64,000 nt of DNA from Paractinoplanes deccanensis (GCF_016862115.1 NZ_BOMI01000082.1:1-64000); one strand, 5' to 3'. Counted from the first letter of the stretch, positions 27,572-37,046 are shown. The notes: generated by a model not told the origin, from the sequence alone. Numbers and translations: made by a program.

Positions 27572-28152
27572 GCCCACATCTTGGCTCCATGGCCCAACCG
27601 GCGCGCAACGCCCAGGGATGCACCTCCACCTCCGTCACGTACTGAGAGCGTTCGCTTACCCGTCACGGTGACGGCAACCCGAACGTCGCAGATCCTTACG
27701 AGGATCCCGAAAGTGGCATTACCTGGGAAAACAGGTTGAGAGACAGCCGCTAAGGGCTGTCCGATGGTGGTCGGGGGCGTGCAGGACTGGCCGGATGGTG
27801 GTCGGGGGCGTGCAGGACTGGCCGGATGGTGGTCGGGGGCGCGTGCGAGAGCCGGCCGGATGGTGGTCGGGGGCGCGCCAGGGCCGGCCGGACGGTGGTG
27901 AAGGGCGCGCGCCAAGGCAGGCCCGAAGGGCGGGTGGGGCGTCGCGCCGCCGCCTCATGAGTGCCTACGGATGCCGCCGCCGGGGGCTGCGGGACGTATC
28001 GAAGGGCATCCGCAAGAGGGGCACTTTTGCTCCAGGAGACAAAAGTTAGGAATGATCTTCGAGAAGGTATGGACTCCTGAGGCGGAACGGGCCTACTGTG
28101 ACGGGCACAACACCGCATGATTACGGCGGTGTGAAGCGCCCCGGAGGTTTCC
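27572..28152. other. Intergenic region with repeat array upstream of the sugar operon
   Basis: I see no convincing gene here. The stretch 27754-27912 is a tandem repeat, described separately. The last 130 bp before the ROK gene are less GC-rich (for example ACAAAAGTTAGGAATGATC) and probably hold the operon promoter and operator. Confidence 0.6.
27754..27912. repeat. Degenerate 31-35 bp tandem repeat
   Basis: Five copies of a unit centred on CCGGATGGTGGTCGGGGGCG occur near 27761, 27791, 27822, 27856 and 27888. The spacers vary and the last copy has diverged. A single extra copy, including the flanking GGGCTGTC, lies 1.2 kb away at 26534-26562, so the unit has both dispersed and amplified. Confidence 0.85.
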
Positions 28153-29403
28153 GTGCACGTGGCCGATGCTCCCCCTCACTTGCGCATTCTGCGCCTGTTG
28201 CGTGATGAGGGGCCGGTCTCCCGCGCGGAGCTGGGGGACCGTCTGGAGCTCACCCGGCCGCGCCTGCTGGCCGAGGTCGAGCGGCTCGTCGCGGCCGGCC
28301 TGATCGCCGAGGCCGGCATGGCCGCGTCGCGCGGGGGGCGGCGGTCCACGCTGGTCGAGTTGCATCCCCGGCTGCGGTTCGCGGCGATCGACCTGGGCGC
28401 CAGCTCGATCGACATCGAGGTGACCAACGGCCGCCTCGAGCCGGTCGCCACCTATCGCGAGGTCTCGGACATCCGCTCGGGACCGCGGGTGATCCTCCAC
28501 CGGGTCAACGACCTGCTCGCCAAGGCGCGCACCGACGGTGCCTTCGACCGGCTCGACGCGGTCGGCATCGGCGTGCCGGGGCCGGTCAGCTTCCGCGACG
28601 GGGTGCCGGTCTCGCCGCCGATCATGCCGGGCTGGGACCGCTACCCGGTGCGTGAGTTCCTCGCCCGCGAGCACGGATGCCCGGCCGTGGTCGACAACGA
28701 CGTGAACATCATGGCCATCGGCGAGCGCCACGGCGGGGTCGCCCACTCGGTCGACGACTTCCTCTTCGTCAAGATCGGCACGGGCATCGGCTGCGGCATC
28801 CACCTGAGCGGCACCGTCTATCGGGGGGTCGACGGCTGCGCCGGCGACATCGGGCACATTCAGGTCGACGCGAACGGGCCGGTCTGCTCCTGCGGCAACA
28901 CCGGCTGCCTGGAGGCCCTGTTCAGCGGCGCCGCCCTCGCCCGCGACGCGCTCGCCGTCGCCCGGTCCGGTGAGTCGCCGGCGCTGGCCGAGCGCCTCGC
29001 CGGCTACCAGGCCGCCGCCCGCCGCGCCGCCGAGAGCGAGGGCCTGAGCGCCGACGACGAGGCGCTCGAGGAGCGCGTCACGATCACCGCCCGCGACGTC
29101 GCCGACGGCGCCGCCGAGGGCGATGTCACCTGCATCCGCTTGATACGAGAGGGCGGCCGCCGCGTCGGCGGGGTCCTCGCCACCCTGGTGTCCTTCAGCA
29201 ACCCTTCGATGATTGTCATCGGCGGGGGCCTGGCCCAGCTGGGTCACGTGCTGCTCGCCGAGATCCGCAGTGTCGTCTACCGCCGGTCGCTGCCCCTGGC
29301 CACCGGCAACCTACCCGTCGTCCTCAGCGAGCTGGGCAGCCGGGCCGGCGTCACCGGCGCCGCCGTGCTGGCCAGCGATACAGCGTTTGAGCAGGCATCA
29401 TGA
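28153..29403 (+). CDS. ROK family transcriptional regulator
   Basis: The 416-residue protein joins an N-terminal winged helix (LRDEGPVSRAELGDRLELTRPRL, residues 14-36) to a ROK sugar-kinase-like domain. The domain shows FAAIDLGASSIDIEV, GIGVPGPVSF, and the zinc motif with CSCGNTGCLEALF preceded by GHIQVDANG. It probably represses the ABC operon that it heads and is released by the transported sugar. Whether the kinase site is active is not clear; regulator-type ROK proteins usually only bind sugar. Its stop overlaps the ATPase start as ATGA. Confidence 0.92.
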   Translation: MHVADAPPHLRILRLLRDEGPVSRAELGDRLELTRPRLLAEVERLVAAGLIAEAGMAASRGGRRSTLVELHPRLRFAAIDLGASSIDIEVTNGRLEPVATYREVSDIRSGPRVILHRVNDLLAKARTDGAFDRLDAVGIGVPGPVSFRDGVPVSPPIMPGWDRYPVREFLAREHGCPAVVDNDVNIMAIGERHGGVAHSVDDFLFVKIGTGIGCGIHLSGTVYRGVDGCAGDIGHIQVDANGPVCSCGNTGCLEALFSGAALARDALAVARSGESPALAERLAGYQAAARRAAESEGLSADDEALEERVTITARDVADGAAEGDVTCIRLIREGGRRVGGVLATLVSFSNPSMIVIGGGLAQLGHVLLAEIRSVVYRRSLPLATGNLPVVLSELGSRAGVTGAAVLASDTAFEQAS

Positions 29404-30914
29404 GCGAAGAGGTCGTCCTCCGACTCACCGACGTAGTCAAAACCTTCCCCGGCGTGCGCGCCCTCGACGGCGTTCAGCTCGAAGTGCGGGCCGGCGAGGT
29501 GCACTGCCTCCTCGGCCAGAACGGCGCCGGCAAGTCCACTCTGATCAAGACGCTGGCCGGCGTGCACCACGCCGACGGCGGTGAGATCACCTGGCTCGGC
29601 GAGCCTTTCGCCCCCGCCACCCCGCAGGCCGCCATGCGCGCCGGCATCGCCACCATCTACCAGGAGCTCGACCTCGTCGACGATCTCTCGGTGGCCGAGA
29701 ACGCGTTCCTCGGCCACGAGGAGAGCCGCTTCGGTTTCACCCGCCGGCGCGCGATCGCGTCCCGGACGAAGGAGATCCTGGCGCGGCTCGGGCACGAGCA
29801 CATCCCGCCCCGGCAGTACGTGCGCAACCTGCCGGCGGCCGGCAAGCAGATCGTCAGCATGGCGCGTGCGCTGTCGCACGACGCCCGGCTGATCGTCATG
29901 GACGAGCCCAGTGCCGTGCTCGCCCACGACGAGGTGGAGAACCTGTTCCGCATCATCCGCGACCTCACGTCGCACGGCATCGCGGTCATCTACATCTCGC
30001 ACCGGCTCGAGGAGATCCGCGAGATCGGCGACCGGGTGACGGTGCTCAAGGACGGCCGCACCACCGCGGCCAACCTCCCGGCTCGCACCACGCCGACCCG
30101 TGACCTGGTCAGCAAGATGACGGGCCGGACCATCGAGTACGTCTTCCCGCCGCGCCCGCCGCGCGAACAGAGGCCGCCGCTGCTCGTCGTCGAGGGCCTG
30201 ACCCGCGAGGGCGAGTTCGCCGACGCCAGCCTCACCGTGGCGCCCGGCGAGATCGTCGGGATCGCGGGCCTGGTCGGGTCCGGCCGCTCCGAGCTGCTGG
30301 AGACCATCTTCGGCGCCCGCCGCCCGGACAGTGGCACGATCACCCTCGACGGCAAGCGTGTCCGGTCGCTCGGCACCGCCGTACGCCGGGGGATGGGAAT
30401 GGCCCCCGAGGAGCGCAAGAGCCAGGCGCTGCTGCTCGACGAGCCGGTCTACAAGAACATGACGCTCGCGTCGTTCTCCGGGTTCGCGCGCGCCGGGTTC
30501 ACCGACGCGGGCGGCGAGCGCAAGGCGGCGGAGAGCACGGCCGACAAGCTGGAGCTGCGGCCGCGGGACGTGACCCGTCCGGTGCGCACGCTCTCCGGCG
30601 GCAACCAGCAGAAGGTCGTGGTCGGGCGCTGGCTGCTGGGCGACACCCGGCTGCTGCTGCTCGACGAGCCGACCCGCGGCGTGGATGTCGGCGCCCGGGC
30701 CGAGCTCTACCAGGTCATCCGCGGTCTCGCCGAGAGCGGCGTCGGGGTGCTGCTCGTGTCGAGCGAGGTGCCCGAGGTGCTGGGCCTGGCCGACCGGGTG
30801 CTGGTGATGCGCGAGGGCCGGCTCGTCCACGAGGCGCCGGCCGGGGAGATCGACGAGGACACCGTGCTCGACCTCGTGATGTCGGGGTCGTTGATGGAGG
30901 GAGAGCCAGCATGA
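29400..30914 (+). CDS. Sugar ABC transporter ATP-binding protein, two ATPase domains (CUT2 family)
   Basis: The 504-residue protein has two ATPase modules like RbsA and XylG. Module 1 carries GQNGAGKST near residue 39 and the Walker B-like LIVMDEPSAVLAHDE. Module 2 has the altered first loop GLVGSGRSELLE, the signature LSGGNQQKVVVGRWLL and Walker B LLLLDEPTRGVD. Module 2 being degenerate at Walker A is normal in CUT2 systems. It is coupled by ATGA overlaps to the ROK gene before and the permease after. Confidence 0.94.
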   Translation: MSEEVVLRLTDVVKTFPGVRALDGVQLEVRAGEVHCLLGQNGAGKSTLIKTLAGVHHADGGEITWLGEPFAPATPQAAMRAGIATIYQELDLVDDLSVAENAFLGHEESRFGFTRRRAIASRTKEILARLGHEHIPPRQYVRNLPAAGKQIVSMARALSHDARLIVMDEPSAVLAHDEVENLFRIIRDLTSHGIAVIYISHRLEEIREIGDRVTVLKDGRTTAANLPARTTPTRDLVSKMTGRTIEYVFPPRPPREQRPPLLVVEGLTREGEFADASLTVAPGEIVGIAGLVGSGRSELLETIFGARRPDSGTITLDGKRVRSLGTAVRRGMGMAPEERKSQALLLDEPVYKNMTLASFSGFARAGFTDAGGERKAAESTADKLELRPRDVTRPVRTLSGGNQQKVVVGRWLLGDTRLLLLDEPTRGVDVGARAELYQVIRGLAESGVGVLLVSSEVPEVLGLADRVLVMREGRLVHEAPAGEIDEDTVLDLVMSGSLMEGEPA

Positions 30915-31930
30915 TCACCGAGACTGCGCCTCCCGAGGTGCGCAAGGAATCGCGGCGCCGGCTGCGGCTCGACGACAACGCGATCCGCAACCTGGGCCTG
31001 GTCGGGGTCCTGGTTCTCCTGATCATCGTCGGGATCATCACCAAGCCCGACCTCTACAGCGACCCGACCTGGGTGCGCAACAACTTCCTGACGATCCTCC
31101 AGCAGGCGTCGGCGATCGGCGTGGTCACGGTCGGCATGACCTTCGTGATCATCGGAGGCGGCATCGACCTCTCGGTCGGCGCGATCATCGCGCTCGCCGG
31201 GGTGTGGGCGACCACGCTGGCGACCCAGAGCTACGGCGCGGGCGGCATGATCTTCACCGCGCTCGTCGTGGGCCTCGCCGTGGGACTCGTCAACGGAGTG
31301 CTCATCTCGTACGGCAAATTGGTGCCCTTCATCGCGACCCTGGCGATGCTGGTGGCGGCGCGGGGGCTCGCGGCGCAGATCTCCGGCAAGCAGACCCAGG
31401 TGTCGACGAACATGACGATCAACGACATCGCCAGCACCAAGCTGCTCGGCATCCCGCTGCTGGTGTGGATCCTCGGCCTCGTCGTCGCCGCGGGCTGGGT
31501 GCTGCTCAACCGCACGACGTTCGGCCGGCGCACGGTCGCGGTCGGCGGCAACCCGGAGGCGGCCCGGCTGGCCGGCATCAACGTCAAGAGGCACACCCTG
31601 TTGCTGTACGCCCTGTCGGGGCTGTGCTGCGGCATCGCCGCGATCATGCTGACGTCCCAGGCGACCAGTGCTCAGGCCGCCATGGCGAATCTCTACGAGC
31701 TCGACGCGATCGCCGCGGCGATCATCGGCGGCACGCTGCTCAGCGGCGGCCGCGGCACCATCGTCGGCGCCCTCTTCGGGGTGCTGGTGTTCTCCACGAT
31801 CACGAACTTGTTCGCGATCAACAATCTCTCCACCGAGGTTCAGAACATGGTGAAGGGCGCGATCATCGTGGTCGCGGTCCTGATCCAGCAATTCCGCTAT
31901 CGCTCTCTCACGCAACTCCTCAAGCGCTGA
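30911..31930 (+). CDS. Sugar ABC transporter permease (CUT2 family)
   Basis: The 339-residue membrane protein has eight to ten helices and typical RbsC-family motifs: GMTFVIIGGGIDLSVGAIIAL, NGVLISYGKLVPFIATLAML and AAIIGGTLLSGGRGTIVGAL. It forms the sugar channel, probably as a homodimer, with the double ATPase. The ATG overlaps the ATPase stop as ATGA. Expected substrates are monosaccharides or inositol-like polyols, judging by family and by the dehydrogenase downstream. Confidence 0.94.
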   Translation: MITETAPPEVRKESRRRLRLDDNAIRNLGLVGVLVLLIIVGIITKPDLYSDPTWVRNNFLTILQQASAIGVVTVGMTFVIIGGGIDLSVGAIIALAGVWATTLATQSYGAGGMIFTALVVGLAVGLVNGVLISYGKLVPFIATLAMLVAARGLAAQISGKQTQVSTNMTINDIASTKLLGIPLLVWILGLVVAAGWVLLNRTTFGRRTVAVGGNPEAARLAGINVKRHTLLLYALSGLCCGIAAIMLTSQATSAQAAMANLYELDAIAAAIIGGTLLSGGRGTIVGALFGVLVFSTITNLFAINNLSTEVQNMVKGAIIVVAVLIQQFRYRSLTQLLKR

Positions 31931-31976
31931 TCTCTCGCCCGGTTCCGCTCGGCCGGGTACCCCCTTGGGAGGATTC

Positions 31977-33023
31977 ATGTCCGCTTTGTCCCGTAGGCGC
32001 GTTCTGTTCGGCGGTGCGGCCGTCGGTGCTGGAGCGCTTCTCACCGCGTGCACGAGCAACACCCCCGAGAACAACGCCCAGGTGAACACCAACACCGACG
32101 CGAGCGCCAACCCGAACGCCGCGCCCGGCTCCAAGGTGATCATCGGGTTTTCCGCGCCGGCCGCCGACCACGGCTGGCTCGCGGCGATCACCAACAACGC
32201 CAAGGCGCAGGCGCAGGCGTACACCGATGTGGAGTTCCGTCCCGTCGAGGCGGGGGCCGATGCCGCCGCCCAGCGGGCCGCCGTCTCCACGCTGATCTCG
32301 CAGAAGCCCAACGTCATCGTGATGCTGCCGCACGACGGCAAGGAGCTGAACGCGGCGGGCCTCGAGGCGATGAACGCGGGCATCCCCGTGGTCAACCTGG
32401 ACCGCGCGTTCCCGTCCATGGCCGCCTACCGGCTGCAGATCAAGGGCGACAACTTCGGCATGGGCCTCGCCGCCGGCAACTACATCAGCGAGCAGCTCAA
32501 GGCCAAGGGCGTCAGCAACCCGATCATCGGGGAGATCCCCGGCATCGACTCGCTCGAGCTGACTCAGGAGCGCTCGCTGGGCTTCAAGACGGCCCTCGAG
32601 GCGCACGGCTTCAAGGTCGCCAACCGGCGGCCCGCCGAGTTCACCGCCGACAGCGGCCAGGCGGCGGCCACCGCGCTGCTCCAGGCGCTGCCCAAGATGG
32701 ACGCCCTGTGGAACCACGACGACGACCAGGGCATCGGCGTGCTCGCCGCGATCAAGCAGGCCAACCGCAGCGAGTTCTTCATGGTCGGCGGCGCCGGTTC
32801 CAAGGCCGCCATCGACCAGATCGCCGCGGACAACAGCGTCCTCAAGGCGACGGTCACCTACAGCCCGTCGATGGCCTCCTCGGCCATCTCGCTCGCCCGG
32901 CTCATCGGCCAGAACAAGGGCATGAGCGACCTGGTCGAGCTCCAGGTGCCCAAGGAGATCACGCTCGCCTCCGAGACGATCACGAAGGACAACGCTTCGC
33001 AGTACGCGAAGCTCGGTTTCTAA
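31977..33023 (+). CDS. Sugar ABC transporter substrate-binding lipoprotein
   Basis: The 348-residue protein starts with a twin-arginine-like signal (LSRRRVLFGGAAVGAGALL) ending in a lipobox TAC, so it is probably exported and lipid-anchored. The mature part is a periplasmic-binding fold of the ribose type, with IIGFSAPAADHGWLAAITNN, NLDRAFPSMAAY and WNHDDDQGIGVLAAI. A low-complexity Asn/Thr linker of about 30 residues follows the cysteine. It lies 46 bp after the permease, later in the operon than is usual for such systems. Confidence 0.93.
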   Translation: MSALSRRRVLFGGAAVGAGALLTACTSNTPENNAQVNTNTDASANPNAAPGSKVIIGFSAPAADHGWLAAITNNAKAQAQAYTDVEFRPVEAGADAAAQRAAVSTLISQKPNVIVMLPHDGKELNAAGLEAMNAGIPVVNLDRAFPSMAAYRLQIKGDNFGMGLAAGNYISEQLKAKGVSNPIIGEIPGIDSLELTQERSLGFKTALEAHGFKVANRRPAEFTADSGQAAATALLQALPKMDALWNHDDDQGIGVLAAIKQANRSEFFMVGGAGSKAAIDQIAADNSVLKATVTYSPSMASSAISLARLIGQNKGMSDLVELQVPKEITLASETITKDNASQYAKLGF

Positions 33024-33033
33024 GGGGCTCTTG

Positions 33034-34209
33034 ATGTCGGAACAGCTGCGGGTCGGCATGGTCGGCTACGCGTTCATGGGGGCTGCGCACTCTCAGGCGT
33101 GGCGCACTGTCAACCACGCGTTCGACCTGCCGCTGTCGGCACGGATGACCGCGGTGGCCGGCCGCTCCGCTGACGCGGTGGCGGCCGCCGCGGCCAAGCT
33201 CGGCTGGGCGGAACACACGACGGACTGGCGATCGTTGATCGACCGGGACGACATCGATCTCATCGACATCTGTACGCCCGGTGACACCCACCGCGAGATC
33301 GCGCTGGCGGCGCTCGCCGCCGGCAAGCACGTCCTCTGCGAGAAGCCGCTGGCCAACTCGGTGGCCGAGGCCCGCGAGATGGCCGCGGCCGCCGCGCGGG
33401 CGCGGGGCGTCTTCGCCATGTGCGGCTTCAACTACCGGCGGGTGCCGGCGGTCGCGCTCATGCGCGACCTGGTCGCCTCGGGCCGCATCGGCAAGCTGCA
33501 CCACGTGCGTGCCGTCTACCTCCAGGACTGGATCGTCGACCCGCAGTTCCCGCTGGTGTGGCGGCTCCGCAAGGAGGTGGCCGGATCGGGGGCGCTGGGC
33601 GACATCGGCGCGCACATCGTCGACCTCACCCAGTTCGTCACCGGCCAGTCGATCACCGAGGTCAGCGCGCTGACCGAGACCTTCGTCAAGTCGCGGCCGC
33701 TGCCGTCGGCGTCGGCCGGCCTGTCCGCGTCGGGATCCTCGTCGTACGGCGACGTCACGGTCGACGACGCGGCGCTGTTCCTGGCGCGGCTCGACGGGGG
33801 AGCGGTGGCCACGTACGAGGCGACCCGCTTCGCCACGGGCCGCAAGAACGCGCTGCGCGTCGAGCTGAACGGCTCGCTCGGCTCGCTCGCGTTCGACTTC
33901 GAGCGGATGAACGAGCTCTCCTTCTACGACGGCGCGCTGCCGACGGCGGAGCAGGGCTTCAGCACCATCCAGGTGACCGAGCCGGACCACCCGTACATGG
34001 CGGCGTGGTGGCCGGCCGGTCACGGCATCGGCTACGAGCACACCTTCACCCACGAGGTACGCGACCTCATCGCGGCCATCGCCGCGGGCGACCAGCCCAC
34101 CCCGTCGTTCGCCGACGCCCTCCAGGTGCAGCTGGTCCTCGACGCGGTCGCGAAGTCGGCCGAGTCCGCCCAGTGGTGCCGGGTGGAGCCGGTCCTCGAG
34201 CCGGTCTGA
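33034..34209 (+). CDS. Gfo/Idh/MocA family oxidoreductase
   Basis: This NAD(P)-dependent sugar or inositol dehydrogenase has 391 residues. The N-terminal Rossmann fold begins VGMVGYAFMGAAHSQAW. The family motif HVLCEKPLANSVAEA contains the conserved EKP, and GDIGAHIVDLTQF supplies the catalytic His. The last gene of the sugar operon, it lies 10 bp after the binding protein and probably oxidises or epimerises the imported sugar. A related sugar isomerase that often accompanies such operons lies at 55334-56341 in this window. The exact substrate cannot be told. Confidence 0.93.
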   Translation: MSEQLRVGMVGYAFMGAAHSQAWRTVNHAFDLPLSARMTAVAGRSADAVAAAAAKLGWAEHTTDWRSLIDRDDIDLIDICTPGDTHREIALAALAAGKHVLCEKPLANSVAEAREMAAAAARARGVFAMCGFNYRRVPAVALMRDLVASGRIGKLHHVRAVYLQDWIVDPQFPLVWRLRKEVAGSGALGDIGAHIVDLTQFVTGQSITEVSALTETFVKSRPLPSASAGLSASGSSSYGDVTVDDAALFLARLDGGAVATYEATRFATGRKNALRVELNGSLGSLAFDFERMNELSFYDGALPTAEQGFSTIQVTEPDHPYMAAWWPAGHGIGYEHTFTHEVRDLIAAIAAGDQPTPSFADALQVQLVLDAVAKSAESAQWCRVEPVLEPV

Positions 34210-34268
34210 CCGGCGCCGGCCCGGACGGCCATGATGTGGCCGGCCCTGGGCCGGCTGCTCTCAGTCGT

Positions 34269-34327
34269 CCGCCGCGGATCGGTGAGGGACGGCGCGGTTG
34301 CGCCCCGCGCCGACCGATCCGCGGCGG
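34269..34327. terminator. Bidirectional hairpin between convergent genes
   Basis: CCGCCGCGGATCGGT (34269-34283) is perfectly complementary to 34313-34327, giving a 15-bp outer stem. GGCGCGG and CCGCGCC extend the structure inside. It sits between the end of the sugar operon and the 3' end of the convergent methyltransferase gene and probably terminates both. Confidence 0.75.
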
Positions 34328-34332
34328 CCGTG

Positions 34333-35397
34333 TCAGCGCTTGACGTCGTAGACGCGGTTCGTCACCGTCTCGACGGCCACCCGCCACGAGCGCAGGCCCG
34401 CGCCCGCGGCGATGTCCCGCATCGCCTGCTCGCCGGCGTGGTTGCCCAGCGCGTACGGGCCCTTCTGCGCGAGCGCGGCGGGCAGGCAGAGCGCGACCGA
34501 GGTCGACGCGAACGAGCGCCCGATCGGGTTGACGCTGTCCAGCACGTTCGCCGACGTGTTCGGCTCGACGATCATCGCCGTGCCGTCGGCGGCGAGCGCC
34601 GCCTCCACCCGGCGCAGCGCGGCCCCCGGGTCACCCAGGTCGTGCAGGCAGTCGAAGAAGGTCACCAGGTCGTAGCCGTCGCCCGGGAAGTCGCTCGCGG
34701 AGGCCACCTCGAAGCTGACCCGGCCGGCCAGCCCTCGCTCGGCGGCGTTGCGCCGGGCGGCCTCGATCGACGGCTCGTGGAAGTCGAAGCCCCGGAACCG
34801 CGACTGCGGGAACGCCTCGGCCATGAGCAGCGTCGACCAGCCGTGCCCGCAGCCCACGTCGGCCACCGACGCGCCGGCGGCCAGCTTCGGCACGACACCG
34901 TCCAGCGCCGGCAGCCACTCCGAGACCAGGTACGCCTCGTAGCCCGGCCGGAAGAACGCCGCCACCCCGGCGAACAGGTCCGGGGCGTGCTCCTCCCAGC
35001 CGAGACCGTCACCGGTGCGGAAGGCCTCGGCCAGCGCGTCCTCGGTGCGGTACAGCGCCTGCAACATCAGAAAGCCACCGGTCACGTTGGCCGGCGACGC
35101 GGGGTCGGCCAGCACCGCGGCGTGCTCGTCGGGCAGCAGGTAGGTGCCGGTCGCGGCGTCGTACTCCACATACTCGCCGGCGACCTGAGCGGCGAGCCAT
35201 TCCGCGACATACCGCTCGATCAGCCCGGTACGCCGCGCGAGCTCCGCGGCGGTGAGCGGCCCGGCCCCGGCCATCGCCGCGTAGAGCCCGAGCCGCGCCC
35301 CGAGCGACGTGGACAGCCCGGCGAAGGCGGCCGCGTTGTCGGTGACGACGCGTCCCAGGAACGCCATCACCCGATCCTGATCGAGGGTCTTGTCCAT
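34333..35397 (-). CDS. SAM-dependent methyltransferase with N-terminal winged helix (Rv2258c-like)
   Basis: The 354-residue protein has an N-terminal dimerisation/winged-helix part (LTAAELARRTGLIERYVAEWL, near residues 47-67). A class I methyltransferase domain follows, with motif I VADVGCGHGWSTLLMAEAFP and acidic loop FRGFDFHEPSIEAAR. VTFFDCLHDLGDP matches motif IV. The layout fits the Rv2258c-like group, whose substrates are not known. The ATG at 35397 follows TAGGAGGAGC. It stands alone between a hairpin terminator and a divergent small gene. Confidence 0.92.
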   Translation of the reverse strand: MDKTLDQDRVMAFLGRVVTDNAAAFAGLSTSLGARLGLYAAMAGAGPLTAAELARRTGLIERYVAEWLAAQVAGEYVEYDAATGTYLLPDEHAAVLADPASPANVTGGFLMLQALYRTEDALAEAFRTGDGLGWEEHAPDLFAGVAAFFRPGYEAYLVSEWLPALDGVVPKLAAGASVADVGCGHGWSTLLMAEAFPQSRFRGFDFHEPSIEAARRNAAERGLAGRVSFEVASASDFPGDGYDLVTFFDCLHDLGDPGAALRRVEAALAADGTAMIVEPNTSANVLDSVNPIGRSFASTSVALCLPAALAQKGPYALGNHAGEQAMRDIAAGAGLRSWRVAVETVTNRVYDVKR

Positions 35398-35689
35398 GCG
35401 GCTCCTCCTAAATCCGATGCAACGCCGACATCGCCTTAGGACGGCTCCCACCCAGCAAGGTTCAGCGCCGTGTCAGCCCCCACTGCGCCCCCGACGGTCC
35501 GCGGCCCCTGCCACCCCTCTGCGTTCCATTCCGGACTTCAGCGAAATTTCCGTTTTACAGCTCGCGGCCGGAAACACAGAGGGTTCGAGGATCAGGCATA
35601 GGCTCCGCCCAGAAACGGCTCCTAACTTGCTCGGCGATGGCGGGTCCGCTGACCTGGGACTCGCCCGCGCTCCGAGGGGAACCAGCATC

Positions 35690-35923
35690 ATGATCTACGC
35701 CTCCACACGGCTGCACGAGACCGCCGGCGCCAAGGTCTTCGTCGACACCACGGGGCGGCGCAAGAGGCTGCTCGTGATGTCCGGGGTCTTCGCGGCGCTG
35801 GCGGCGGCGGTCTACATCGGCGTGGTCGCCATGAGCTTCGCCCAGGCGCCCAAGGCCGACCTGCCCACCAAGGGCACGATCTCGACGCCCACGAAAGCGG
35901 CCACGGCGGCCTCCGAACGCTGA
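35690..35923 (+). CDS. Small single-pass membrane protein
   Basis: This 77-residue protein has a polar N-terminus of about 25 residues, basic residues GRRKRLL, one transmembrane helix (residues 30-48) and a Thr/Ala/Lys-rich outer tail. I do not recognise a family. The arrangement suggests a cell-surface or secreted-machinery accessory protein. The ATG at 35690 has a GAGGGGAACC ribosome site. It faces the GH18-like lipoprotein gene convergently and lies close to the deacetylase-glycosyltransferase, so a role in surface glycans is possible but unproven. Confidence 0.7.
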   Translation: MIYASTRLHETAGAKVFVDTTGRRKRLLVMSGVFAALAAAVYIGVVAMSFAQAPKADLPTKGTISTPTKAATAASER

Positions 35924-35981
35924 CCGGGTGGTGCGCAACCGATCCGCCGCCGGCTCGCGGGCCGGCGGCGGATGCCGTCTG

Positions 35982-37046
35982 TTACTTGCCGTAGCCGGAG
36001 AAGAGAGACGTGAACGCGTAGTCGCTCTGCGTGATTCCGGAGCACGTTCCGCTGAGGCTGCCGGCGGTGCAGTCGCCGTTGTCACGGTTCACCGACCAGA
36101 AGCGGATGAACGCCAGGTTCTTCTGCTCGGCGTACGCCAGCAGGGTCTTGGCATCGGCCACGGTGGTGACCGGTCCCGTGTCGTTCACGCCGATCATCGG
36201 GGTGATACCCAGCATCGCGTAGAGCCGGGCGCTGCCGCGTCCGGTCCAGATCGTCGCGAGGTCGGCGTGCACGGCCTCGGTCGCCGCGATCATCGCCGCG
36301 CCCCAGCCGCCGCTCGCGGCGAAGTTCATGATCATCGGGTTGACCGTGACCTCGACGCCGGCGTTCTTCACCGCGCGCAGCAGGGCGATGCTCGCGTCGG
36401 TCAGCCCGAGCGTCATGCCCGCCACCGGCACGGTCAGGCTGATCGCGGTCCCGCGCGCGGCCTGGAGGCTCTTCAGCGCCGCCGCGACGGTCGTGGGCGA
36501 CACCGTCTTCTCGATGTCGACGTCCAGCGCGTTGCTGCCGGCGGCGTTCAGGACCTGGGTGTACGCCTTCGTGAGCTGCGCGGCCGTGCAGGAGCTCTCG
36601 AGGTACGCGCCGGTCGCGCCGCCGCTCGACACGACGACCCGCCCGCCCAGGGCGGCGATCTTCTTGATCTGCGACTGGACGGTGCTGTCGGTGAGCGCCT
36701 TGGTGCCGCCCCACGCCGGTGTGCAGGAGCTCGCGCTCTTCGCCAGCACGAAAGCGAGCGCGAAGTCCGTCATTCCGGTCTTGGCGTGGATGGCGCTGAT
36801 GTTCGTGCTGGTGCTGGTGACATCGAGGTACGGGGCGACGGGGGGAGTGCTGGTCTTGACCGCGGATGCGCTCCCGGCGGACGTGCTCCCGCCGGCCGCG
36901 CCGGGTGCATCGGTCGAGGCGGATGGCGTGGTGACGACTGCGCTGGTGGCGGGGCTCGCGTCGGCCGCCTCGCTCGCCTTGCAGCCGGCGGCGAGCATCA
37001 GCGCGGCCGCCGTGAGGCAGACCAGCGAGCGGCGTATCGGGTTCAT
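35982..37046 (-). CDS. GH18-like (chitinase family) lipoprotein
   Basis: The 354-residue protein has a lipoprotein signal with lipobox LAAGC, then a Ser/Thr/Ala-rich linker of about 45 residues. The rest resembles a GH18 glycosidase barrel: APYLDVTSTS, GGRVVVSSGGATGAYLE for the SxGG-type motif, and ALDVDIEKT for the DxDxE catalytic motif. Chitinases of this short actinobacterial type cut beta-1,4-GlcNAc polymers. It is divergent from the deacetylase-glycosyltransferase fusion, and both could act on an extracellular GlcNAc polymer. Catalytic activity is inferred from the motif only. Confidence 0.85.
   Translation of the reverse strand: MNPIRRSLVCLTAAALMLAAGCKASEAADASPATSAVVTTPSASTDAPGAAGGSTSAGSASAVKTSTPPVAPYLDVTSTSTNISAIHAKTGMTDFALAFVLAKSASSCTPAWGGTKALTDSTVQSQIKKIAALGGRVVVSSGGATGAYLESSCTAAQLTKAYTQVLNAAGSNALDVDIEKTVSPTTVAAALKSLQAARGTAISLTVPVAGMTLGLTDASIALLRAVKNAGVEVTVNPMIMNFAASGGWGAAMIAATEAVHADLATIWTGRGSARLYAMLGITPMIGVNDTGPVTTVADAKTLLAYAEQKNLAFIRFWSVNRDNGDCTAGSLSGTCSGITQSDYAFTSLFSGYGK

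Noticed and set aside
27754-27912. Array read as a CRISPR locus
   Set aside because: The repeated core has only 10-15 bp between copies and no spacer diversity; it is a minisatellite.
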